This document shows positions 24,902 through 35,818 of a DNA stretch of 64,000 bases, in pieces. The translations under genes and the position numbers were made by a program. Source of the stretch: Hymenolepis diminuta. Its lineage: Eukaryota > Platyhelminthes > Cestoda > Cyclophyllidea > Hymenolepididae. Within the stretch, counting starts at the first letter, position 1; every line of letters starts with the position of its first letter. Below the pieces are notes generated by a model. That model worked only from the letters and a program-made list of their open reading frames with translations. It did not search any database and was not told where the DNA came from. Location: assembly GCA_900708905.1 (NCBI GenBank), contig CAADRB010000013.1, forward strand, positions 2,917,813-2,981,812. Direction: 5' to 3'.

Positions 24902-27900
24902 ATGGCAATATCGGGTGTAGAGAAGGATGAATATGATTTTGACTCTTCTGACGAAGAGGTAGTTTATATTTAATGATTTGACCTCAAAATTTTAGGATAT
25001 TAGGAATACCGTTGGCAATGTTCCAATGCAATGGTATGAATCTTTTCCTCATGTCGGTTATGATGCTACCGGCCGGCCTATCATGCGGCCAACAGCTGGA
25101 CAGCAACCATCAGATGCCATTTCCGAATTTCTCAAGAATGCATCTAAGGAGGAAGGAGAACAGAATGCAGAATGGCGTACAATTACTGATCCTATGACTG
25201 GTCAAGCCGTTGTTCTAAGTGATCGAGATCTTGAGATCATTACTCGCATGAACGCTGGCAAAGGTGTTTTGGGAGACAAAGAAGATGACGTGTTCCAGCC
25301 ATTTGAAGATATCTTCTCCAAGGATGTTTCTGATATGCCAGTTACTGCTCATCCTCCCCAAAAACGTTCTTTTATTCCCTCACTTCTTGACCGTCGTAGA
25401 GTTGGCCGTATCACTCATGCAATGAAAATGGGTTGGATTAAACCCCGTCTTCCTGCTTGGGCTCTTGAAGATCCAGAAGATCTTGACCAAGTCCGTCGGT
25501 TTGCTATGTATTCCACATCCGGTAAACCTGGAGCATTTAATGACGACTTCGAGGGCGACATTCTCGGTTTTTCTTCATCTTCTGTGTCTTATGTTGTCAT
25601 GCCAGATGTCTGGGCCGATCAGGATGAAAAAGAGAGTCAGGACCAGCAAACACTCGCTTGGCAAGCCAGTCTACCACCAAGTTTGCGAACTTATCGTCAA
25701 CCTAGACCGTCACCATATATGCGACCTGCTGCAGAGCCTTTGCCTGGACACGCGGAATCATATAACCCACCTCCAGAATTCCTTCTTACTAAGGAAGAGG
25801 AACGTAAGGTGCTTTATGCTTGGCGTGAGAAGGTTAAGGATAATCAGGCTCCTAATGTTCTACCATTTTTGCCACGACGGTATGATTGCCTTCGTCGTGT
25901 TCCCTTCTCTGAACGCTACTTGCGAGAACGTGGTGAACGTGTCAAGGATATGGTGATGGCTGCTCGTGTGGAAAAACAGAAAGTACACACTACCCCAGAG
26001 GCTCTTTTACCACAAATTCCCAGTCTTGCGGATCTACGACCGTTTCCCAATCATTCGGGTCTCGAGTATGTATCTCATGCTGGTCGTGTTACAGGCCTTT
26101 CGATATCGCCTTGTGGTCAATGGTTGGCATCAGTGTCACCGGTCGATGGTTGTCTTAGAATCTGGGAGGTGGCAAGTAATTACTGTTTCCGTTGCTATCG
26201 ATTGGTTCCGGGCAAACCTGGTGCAGTTACAGCTCCCGGAGATTTGTTGAAATTGAAGGGTAAAAAAGCTGAGTCGATGGATATTGACAATGATGATGAA
26301 GAAATTCAACCCTCAGCACATGTTGCTTGGAATCCCAATCCGCAGTTGTGCTTAGTCGCTGCTGCCTTGTAAGTTTGTCTATTTAGTCGGAGTCGTAGTT
26401 TACCTGTAAAAAATAAGTGATATATTTCTTCTTTTGGTCATTTTAGTGGGAATAAGATTTTCCTTGTAAATCCGGTTCTGGGTGATCGTGTCATTGTGGA
26501 AAAGACGGAAATGGCGATTAAGGAGTACTGGAAGTCTCATTTGACTGATGTAGAGGCTGCAAAGGCAAGTTAATGATTTTAAATCCTTGATCTCTTATTT
26601 GAGTTTCAATTGTAATGCCAGTTGGATTGATCCACTATAACAAATTTTGGTCTTTTCTTACCCGTTGATATTTAAATTGGTTGATCTATTATATCTCATA
26701 AGAGCTGTTTTCTGATAGGCGTTTACATAGTTGTTACATTGAAATGTTTGATGTTTTCTTCAATAAGAGAATTTGCCCGACTTTTTCTGCATTTTTGTTC
26801 TTAATGTTTCATAAAGAATCGCACTGCGGTGTTTTTATTCACTTTCCATTATTTCACAGCACTGATACGAAGTATTCCGCTTACCTAACTTCTTCCATGC
26901 CATTTAGGCCAAGATTTCTAGATTCATTACCCGATTTTCTTCAAACATTTAACTAACTCTATACTTGGAAGCAACAGAATTACTAATAAGGGTATCATTT
27001 CGTTCTCTGGTTTTGTGCGAGGTACTTTTACACCGCTTAATATTAACAATTTTTAAGCTGGTAAAGCTCAATTTTGCTTCTTGAGAAATGGAATAGTATG
27101 GAATGTAAATTTCTGTTATCAGTTATTCAACCACATTCGAACTGAAGTGTTAGCTGCTTACTTTCTTATAATCTCTTGCATTTTATGTTAATATAAATTA
27201 TTGTGAGCAGTAGGAAGTGGGATTCTTCTATAGGACTCCATCCAGACGATAATGCCTCTTTACGTAAGCTGGTTCTGGTTTAAGGTTCAATTATTTTTTT
27301 CCCATTATGTAGAAAAATGATACGCAATCTCGTTGTCATTTTGTATGAGCGGATTTCTAAGGGTTAATTTCTCAATTTCTTCTAATCATCGTGATTATCT
27401 ACCGGGAATAAATTTTTCCTCTTACGCTTATCTTCAGAGTGTGATAGTGTTAACGAAAGCTTTAATGCTTATCCTTCCCAATCTCCGATTTTTAACTGAA
27501 TTCCTTATATTAAGCATAAATGACAACCGATTCCAAATACACTGTTCCCCTTGCTTCTATTAAACTAGACTCTATCAATTATAGCACATTACTCCGTAAA
27601 AATTACGGTAAATTTATCATTCCGAATCAGCAATCACTATCCGTTTTAATTGTATTTAATAGTGGTCGAAGCATTATTAGTTGCTATAAAGGCAAAATCC
27701 TAACGCTTAATTTCTCAATTGAGTTCGATCATTGCAATTGGGGATACACATTGTTGTGTTCTTCCCATGCATTCATTTTCACAGTATGATGTTATTATCG
27801 GAGTTAGTTACTCTTACCGTTTCCTGTCTGCAAGTTCGCCAGTTTTGTAGAGAGGAGGAAGGGGAGAAAGAAGAACGTGGGCGAGAGTATGAGAACTAGA

Positions 27901-30340
27901 TGCTTGTATCAAGTGTCTTTAAACAGAAGCGAATGAAAATTGATAATCGACAGAGGGATGAATGCTTGAAATGATTGCACGGGAACGTAGGCATAAGTTC
28001 ACATAAAAACTATTTAACTGAACTCGTCGTTCGAAGATAACTGTGGTAAGTACTTGGGAAGTATCGTGATTGACAGCCGATTCCTAATATATTTTACCTC
28101 CTTTGCATCCTTCAGGCAGTGGATCTCGATGAACAAGAAGAAACCGAGGATTCATCAAAAAAGAGGAGACACAAGACAGACGACGCTATGCGAGGCCAAG
28201 TTGCCGTTTGGAATTTCAAGTCCACCACCCAAGCCAATGCGGCCACTAAATCTGCTGCAGCTGATGCAAACGCTTTCAGTGTTCACTTTGGCAAACATTC
28301 AGCTGAAGCGGCGTCGAACAGAACTGAATTCTCAGCCAGATGCAAAAATTTGGAACTTTCGAGAGTGTCTATTGAATTGCATCAAGTGAGTTCTTCATTT
28401 CCTGAAGTTTGTTTTGAGAAAGTAGATTTCTTTCTGAATTAAAATTGACCCGATCGTGATTTTTTAAAGGAAAGTATTGCAAAGGGTATAATGTTATACC
28501 ACCATCAAGTAGTGAGAGCAGCTACTCTGCATTCCAGAATTATGACTCGCACCCTTTGATGTTTTTCAGAGTTAAGAAAGTGGTTGGGTCTAGTGGGTGT
28601 ACCGGTGTCAGTGGTCAGATTGTAGTTTCTATGACTGTTAATGTATGCTTATCGAGCTGCATGGTTAACGCCATCGGTTAAGAGGAGTTCTTCATCTAGG
28701 AGTTTCAATGATACTATTTTTCTACTCTGAGTTAGAATGGGTTTGAGATGCTTAGTTCTAGTGGTCTTAGTTTAGTTAAAATCATGTAAGCCAGTATTAT
28801 TCCGCTATATATGTATTTGAATAAATTCATTCAGACAACAAATCATAAGGAGTTTTTTTTGGTAATTTTGCGCAATTTACGGAAACAGTGAATAATGAAA
28901 ACACATATTCTTCAACCCGAGCTGAAAATTCTCTCTTTCCATAAATCTCAGTACTTCTTTTATCAACAAAAAATAACCCATATTCGAATGCATGATCTTA
29001 ATTTCGTTGATAATTAATTGTCCAAGTTCATTTTATTTTCATACACCAAGTCCACATTTTTTTCAATAGCTAAATAAAAGTCCTCTTTCATAGGTGACTG
29101 CAGTTTTAACGCCGACTAATTGTCGAAGGTATTTGATTGTGTTAAATATTTCATGCATCTATTTTATTCGATTGGAATCATGACTTAAATAAAGAACTGT
29201 TATTTAGTATAGGCAGGGAAAGGTAGAATAAGGGGTATAAAGGTCTAGAAAAATAAGAATGGTTCTGAGAGGAAGCAACCATCTTGTCACAATGGCTAAA
29301 TCTGTCTCAAGCAACATAGGATTGCGGTTGAGTATATTTCAGGACCTAAATTCTAATTAGACCACTGAACACTCATGTGTATCTGGATACTAACAATTCC
29401 TTTCCTCTTAGGTAGCGAGGTTGCTACTTCCAATTCATTGTGACGTGCTTTTTGGGCTATTACAAAGTTGACTCATAATGAATAATTTACGCTTATTAAT
29501 ATCTTGATTTCTTTTTTCAGGAGTGTATTGACCTGTCATGGCATCCCAAGGGCGATTATCTTCTCAGTCTTAGTATCTCTCCACTCTTCAGTGAAGCCCG
29601 CAGTCGTGCAGTCAACCGAGTTCTTCTCCACAGACTCTCTCGAATGGCCAGCCAAGCGCCTTTCGCTGCTGCCACTGGAGGGGTGTCCGGTTCTGTGGCT
29701 GAGGAATGGCGTGGGGCAGCTTTCCACCCTGGTGGAAAACCCATTCTTTACGTCGCTTCCACCCGTCTCATCCATCGGTTCGACCTTGTTGAACAGAAGG
29801 AGCTTCCACGACTCAAGTTGGACATTTCCGACGATTATATTGTCTCGTTGGCTGTCCACCCAACCGGTAATTTGAATTCAAAAATCATTTAACCCATTAT
29901 TTTATTTTTAATATCTATTTTGTTTAAGGTGACCACGTCATCACGGGAACGAGTGACAGTCGGTTTGTTTGGTTTGATGCAGATATGGGTAATGTGCCCT
30001 TTAAAAAGCTCTCTTTGAATCATGGAACTGTCCATAAGGTAGACGTTCATCTCAGGCGACCTCTTGCATCAGTAGCCCTTGATGATGGTTCCCTTTGTAT
30101 TGTCCATGGGAAAGTGTCTGAGTAAGTTTTCAGGCTCTTGAATACTTCTTAATCGAATTGATATTCGAACTATTTATATCTGATTTCAGCGACATGCTTT
30201 CGAAACCACAGATTATTCCTGTTCAGATTATCCGAACTGGATTTCACCATACCTACAGTTGCGCCTTTCATAATCGTCTGCCCCATATTTATGCTGGTGG
30301 AGAGTGTGGCACTATTCGGCAATTTGTACCATGGCATTAA
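24902..30340 (+). CDS. BOP1: BOP1 ribosome biogenesis WD40 protein
   Basis: Seven exons: 24902-24958, 24996-26368, 26447-26564, 28116-28385, 29521-29866, 29929-30121 and 30190-30340, giving 835 residues (human 746). The family, with Pes1 and WDR12, forms the nucleolar PeBoW complex needed for 27S/32S pre-rRNA processing and 60S assembly. The BOP1NT domain begins SSDEEDIRNTVGNVP..WY and includes DPMTG, KRSFIPSL, AMKMGWI and LPGHAESYNPPPE. WD repeats follow from about residue 375 (SISPCGQWL...LRIWEV) to the final GTIRQF. The acidic N-terminus is much shorter than in vertebrates. A Lys/Glu-rich insert (EEETEDSSKKRRHK region, exon 4) sits within the propeller. Intron 3 (1,551 bp) needs a GC donor, AAG/GCAAGT. 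An acceptor at 24856 would allow a start 15 codons earlier by trans-splicing. Confidence 0.95.
26565..28115 (+). other. BOP1 intron 3, GC-AG type
   Basis: Donor GCAAGT at 26565 and acceptor TTCAG at 28111-28115. Using the nearby GT (26569) would shift the frame into a stop a few codons on, so GC is required. The intron contains an ATG-led 89-codon frame (27520-27789, plus) with no recognisable domain, probably chance. Confidence 0.7.
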
Positions 30341-30388
30341 AATAAGTGATTGTGTATTATCTTTGTCAATTTATGCATATTTTGAAGA

Positions 30389-30394
30389 AATAAA
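30389..30394 (+). promoter_or_regulatory. polyadenylation signal of BOP1
   Basis: AATAAA 49 nt past the BOP1 stop. Confidence 0.65.
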
Positions 30395-31437
30395 CATCAT
30401 TAAATTATGTGATGTCCGAATTCGCTTAAGTGTTAGGAAGATTCTCCTTTTTTGTCATTATTCTTAATAGACAGTTCATTGTATGTTTTTTGACACTTAT
30501 TTAAAGATTTGCCAGGGTGTAGATGAGTCTGCCGTGACACACGATTGGTGCTCTTTGATAGGATGCTCTAATCTCAGAATCACTAAATTGCCAGTCCAAA
30601 AGAAGAATATGGGGGAGTAACTGAATATGTTTTCTTAGGTTGTGCTTCTGGGGGAGGGTCGGATTGTCCTAGTTTTGACAGACAGCTATTTAACCGAGGG
30701 GGACACAGAGACGTGTTCATATGTGCGGGGGGTGGTGGAGCACAAATTATTCATTTTGGATGGCCGCATCTTAGTAATTGCAACACTTGAGTCACATGAA
30801 AGTCTTGTCTGCCGTGCATAAATGAAAATTTAATTTAACTGCTTCGGTTTGGTCTTCTACGTACGATTCAGACGCTTTTGGTAGGCTAAACTGCTGCTTA
30901 CCAGGTGGCCTTAAAATATAATAAAGATCTCGTCAAAATTCTGTTTAAATTGTATAGTCTGTATCAATGGGTCTGAAATCAGAGTTAAAAGGGTTTCAAA
31001 GCTATTTCCATTTACATCTGAAATAGAGCTAGAAGTTCCAAATCTTGATCTTTAAATCACGAATTAAATGTAGCAATTTTCTTCATTGTATTTTAAATCC
31101 GTATAACTTCAGAAGTGACGAAAGGAAGGGGTCCATCTCCTGCTGTAATTAGTCCATTTGAGCGCTTTAACTTTAGATATCAGTTCAGATAGGAGAATGT
31201 GAGAGGGAAGATGCAGTTGAATAATATAAAATAATGTGGACCTGGGCCGCATATAAGAAATAGGTGGAATGGCAGTCAGTTCAGTGGTGGTCGGAACGCC
31301 ACTCTAATTTATGGATAAATAAGTTATATTTACAATACGATTAATCATTTGGTGTCAATCGTGTTTGGTCGTCGTTGTCTCGGCGTTGTGATTGGCATTT
31401 GTGAAGGTATTTATATGCAAACATGGACATACACAGC

Positions 31438-31475
31438 TTATATATATATATATATATATATACATATATATTTGT
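31438..31475. repeat. (TA)n microsatellite
   Basis: Near-perfect TA dinucleotide run with one TACATA interruption, then TTTGTGTGTGTG. Confidence 0.9.
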
Positions 31476-32307
31476 GTGTGTATCAGAAAATAAATGTTAT
31501 AGAATGAAAATAGTTGCCTAGTTAATCCACGAGTATGTGGTTTATTAAAACTTCATTTGACCGGTTGCTATCAATAAAAAGATTGAAAGTCTCCAAATGA
31601 TATATATAAAATCGTATTCTGTTATTAAAGATAGAAATGGCCCGATTTCATATCCAATTATTTCCTATAACCACGGGAGTCACAGGTTTAGCAAAATAGG
31701 AGATTTAAGATCCGTCTCACTTCACACAGGATATGGAAATTGAGTATTTGGAGTTCTTTTCGAATACGAAGGATAATCATTCAAGAAGAATCTGCGGTTA
31801 AATGTTAATCTATAATCAAGGAAACTTTCATATATGGTAATGATTAATACTCAGAAGAAAGCATTAGAAAGTTATTTTAATTTTCCCTATTTAATCACTA
31901 TTGATAAAAACATGAATATTGGAGTAATTTAGAAGATCGGTATGTGCCGAGTTGAAAGAACGTTTCACTCGATGTGAATTCCTTTTGTTAGTAAAAATAA
32001 ATAATATCAATTAAACATTGCTATGGAGGCCTCTTATATAAACTCTATTGTGATGTCATCCGAATGTAAAATCTTTAGTTAGAAGAAACATTGTAAGTCA
32101 TTCAATTGGGTTCATTTATTTACTACTCTTCAGAATCAAATTTTCTGAACCATGATAACATTTTATATAATTAGAAATTACACAAAAATATAATTATAAC
32201 ATAGGTAGGTTGATTTTACTTACAAAGAACTAAAGTACTGTCTAATTGTTTCATGGTGTGGAAAATGAATTTAATTGATACCGCGCCGAATATCAACTGA
32301 GTCGGGG

Positions 32308-34681
32308 ATGAGTAGCACTCCGCCGATTGGGGGTGGTCTTTCGCCACACAGGCATGTACATTATGATCCGAAGAAACTCAAAATTATTCCTGGTGCAGTT
32401 TCTTCTATACAAACGTCTGGTACACCCCCAGAGTATGTTTTATTATTTATTCACTCCTTTTTCAGGAGCACAAAAAGATGGCAATTGCAGGATTTTGCGA
32501 TCGGCAAGAATTTGGGAAAGGGCCGTTTTGGATCAGCTTATCTTGCCCGAGAAAACGAAAGTCGCTTTATTTTATGCCTAAAAGTATTTATTTCATCCTA
32601 AAATCATATTTCTAGATTATGCTTAGAATGCATTTTTCCACAGACGAAGCAATGAACAGGCTGAAAAGGGAAATTGAGATTCAATCTCATCTCAAGTAAA
32701 TTTTTTGTATTTAATTGATGAATCATTTTAGGCATCCGAATATTATCCGCATGTACGGTTACTTCTACGATGAAAAACGTATATATTACATGCTAGAGTA
32801 TGCTCCAAAAGGAGATTTGTGTAAAGAAATGGAGAAATTCCAATTTAATCTCACTAGAGTAGCAACTGTGGGTTAATGGTTTTGCATTTTCATGTTTTGA
32901 TTTATTGTAGTACGTTAATCAGCTTGCAAACGCATTAAATTACTGTCACGAATTCGGTATAATTCATCGAGATATCAATCCCTCAAATATTTTCCTGGGT
33001 GCTGGAGGAGAAGTTAAAATAGGTGATTTCGGTTGTGCGGTGCATACTCCTGGTTCTAAGTAAGTTATTTTCAGACATCTTATCACTGTTATTCAGACTT
33101 GTGGCGGTTTGGGGAACTTTGTTTTACCTCGCTCCAGAAATGACTTCAGTGGCTTTTTCTCATGATGCCAAATGCGATGTTTGGAGTTTGGGGATCACGA
33201 CGTATGAAATGCTTTGCAGAAAGGTGCCTTTTAAGAAGCCTACAGAGCAAGAGACGTTACTCTCTATCCAGAATGATGATGTTAATTACACTTTGATCGA
33301 ATCTACAAATGCTGTTCGTTTTCTTAAAAGGGTATGGTTTATCAAATTTTTTTCTAAAGCTGTTATTAAAGCAAATGCTGAACTGCTTGAATTCTTATTT
33401 TCCCGATTTTATTCTGGTGTGAATTTTGTCAATTTGGTTAAAAGCTTTCCTTTTTCTTAATATGAGGACTATATTAGTCTTATAGGATTATCTGTCGTTA
33501 TCTATGTTGATCCGGTTGGGTTTAAGGCTACTTCTATCCATTATAATTTTTTATTAGCTTCTTGAAGATCAAATCGACATGCTAGAGCTGTTAACTCAAA
33601 GCTTTTCTGTATTCTGGAGTTTTGTCGAATCGCTCATCTTTTCTCTACTCGTGGCTGAGCTAGGCGCGGCCTATTTTGATTCTGATGTTGTTTTTATTTG
33701 ATTTAAGATTTATATTGCTATGTTGGATTGGTTAAACTGGAAAACATGTTTGTAAATTTCTTTAAATGGACCGGGTTGGCATATAATGTAAACATTGTTT
33801 ATCCATACCCTAGTCTAATATTCGCAGATGGGAATTAAAGACAAAATAATTAATATTGTACTCTCGTCAAATCTTTTGTAACCTAGTAAAAGTGCCAGAC
33901 TAATAGCTTTATTTCTTTAGTATAAGTTCTCTTCATGATTGTCTCATTTTGCAAGAAGCATGTGCTATCGTTCTCTTTAGAAGTCTGTTTAAGAATAATT
34001 ATCGAAAAGCGCAGGTTATATTGTTTTAGATGGGCAAATAATCAAGATGGATAAGTATTGCGTCTGGTATTCTGGCGCTTATAAGAAATCACTCGTCAAA
34101 ATTTTAAAAGTTGGGAGTTTGGGCAACAATCCAATCGTTGAAATCCGACCAAATATAGTTTTCACCCGGCCACTTTCATATCTAAGCCGATTAAACACAG
34201 CGCATACCTACAATACCTCAGGTCCGTAAGACGGAGGCATAACTCGCGAAATCTCCTAATTTCACTCTCCCCTTTTGATCAACGACACTGATGGCCACCT
34301 CGTATTTGTTTGCAAATGAATGGTTAAAGCACGTGAAACAATTACCAAGGCGATATTGAATCGGTGGCGTAGAGAACACGGTGAACGTAACATATCCTCA
34401 GATTAGCTCAATTTCAGCCGCATGCCTAGTTTGCACGTTAGTTTTCTCCTAAGGCTATCCCTGTCTTAACCTTAACACATTCAATATCATACCGCAATTA
34501 ATTATTGTTTCGTCTCTTTCGATAGGTGCTGGAGAAGAATTCTGCGGAGCGAGTAACAGCCGCAGATATTCTTAGTGACCCTTGGGTTCGTCAACATGCT
34601 GAAGATTCGCTCACCCAATGTCATGCCGCTTTGATAGATTGGGAAAACGCCAAACAACACTGCGCCATGGAGACCCACTAA
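32308..34681 (+). CDS. Aurora-family protein kinase, divergent catalytic and T-loop residues
   Basis: Seven exons: 32308-32432, 32466-32583, 32616-32695, 32732-32867, 32911-33059, 33097-33331 and 34526-34681, giving 332 residues. Five introns are 32-43 nt; the last is 1,194. An in-frame TAA sits just upstream of the ATG. Family features: [20 protein letters not shown] (44-64; compare Aurora A [21 protein letters not shown]), FILCLK with Lys81, [14 protein letters not shown] with Glu100, [15 protein letters not shown]. Auroras are mitotic Ser/Thr kinases. Differences: the catalytic loop is HRDINPSN, so the Lys of HRDIKPEN is Asn176; DFG (192-194) is kept; the activation segment has Val205-Ala206 where Aurora A has Thr287-Thr288, and Trp208 for Cys290. 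The start is APEM rather than PPEM. The short 43-residue N-terminus shows no KEN or RxxL box. It may be weakly active, differently regulated or a pseudokinase. Confidence 0.88.
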
Positions 34682-35759
34682 TTCTTCGATCACCACTACG
34701 CCCTCTCGTTCCCCTTGTCTTTCATGTTTTCCCTTACCCTAAACTCTCTTCTTCAGTAATTAATCCTCATCCCGCATGCATGAGTGGGAATATTTATTCA
34801 TGAACTCAGTTTATAACGGCTCATTTAAACAAAATATACATTTTATGGCTCTGATTTGACTACTTTTTATGAGATGATCTTTGATGTGTCCGTACATGAA
34901 CATTGATTTTCTGTACGGTGTGTTCTAGACTATTTTTGCATTATTTTGTTCATGCGGTTGTCCATTCATTCGAGTTTTGTATAATTCGTAATCGATTGGA
35001 ACTGGCAGTAAGTTGTGGCGATTCTTGAGTATAGTAAGAGGAATTTTGTTTAACTCACCAACTGTGCCAAGTTAGAACGCATAATCTAGGTGGCACAGGA
35101 GCGCAAAATACAATAATATGCAGGTTGATTTAAGAATAATTCCATAGAAAGACTCTCGGGTGTTTAAATGCTCTAAAATGTGGTGAGTTATCATCATGCT
35201 GGAGTTAGGAGGCCATTTGTGCGAGAGTAATGATGGACTACTGAAGAAGTGTGCACTCAGTTCCATGCAAAATTGTCGAGAGGTGTCATACAAAAATGAA
35301 GGCCCGTTTAGGAGGTGCATACAACTACGGGAGAATGCTCACGTTTGACCCGAATTTCACATAAAACTTCTTATTATTTCTAATCTCTTCATGTCCATTA
35401 TAAAAATACAGAGTGGTAATAAAACTATTTCATTTCCCAAAATTGGAGTTGCTTCTCAATCAACCTGAACATTTGTTCGAAACACAAAGGAAGTCTTTAG
35501 CATAGCCATGACCAAAAGTACCACAAAATGGATCACACTTCCTCCATTTGTGACGCTAAGTTTTAGGGATTAATCTCAAATTAAACATCCTATGCCGGAA
35601 ACAAGCTAGTAAAACCTTGCGTCTGCTTACACTCAAAGGTTGCAAGCTCGATACCACCCGGAGTATATTAAGATAATGCTGGTCTGCAGAGGAATACCAG
35701 AATGTGAAATTTAATATACTATCCTGCAAACAGTTTTTCGTAATGGAATTGGCAATTAA
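34682..35759. other. convergent intergenic DNA
   Basis: 3' flanks of the Aurora-like gene (plus) and TRMT1 (minus). No gene was recognised. Confidence 0.5.
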
Positions 35760-35765
35760 TTTATT
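35760..35765 (-). promoter_or_regulatory. polyadenylation signal of TRMT1
   Basis: AATAAA on the minus strand, 54 nt past the TRMT1 stop. Confidence 0.6.
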
Positions 35766-35818
35766 GAATTATACTTAATAATCCAAAGATTTGGGAGAAG
35801 AGGGAGCAAGGCTAGTGA

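Larger units (their letters stand above)
30341..32307. other. intergenic DNA with a TA microsatellite
   Basis: Holds the BOP1 polyadenylation signal (AATAAA, 30389-30394) and a TA-repeat at about 31,438-31,475 followed by a short TG run. No gene was recognised. It should contain the Aurora-like promoter. Confidence 0.5.

Noticed and set aside
27520..27789. ATG-led 89-codon frame in BOP1 intron 3
   Set aside because: No domain, no splice signals and base composition like the intron; probably chance.
29536..29875. Long frames on both strands over BOP1 exon 5
   Set aside because: Shadows of the BOP1 WD-repeat coding sequence, which is in a different frame and matches the family.
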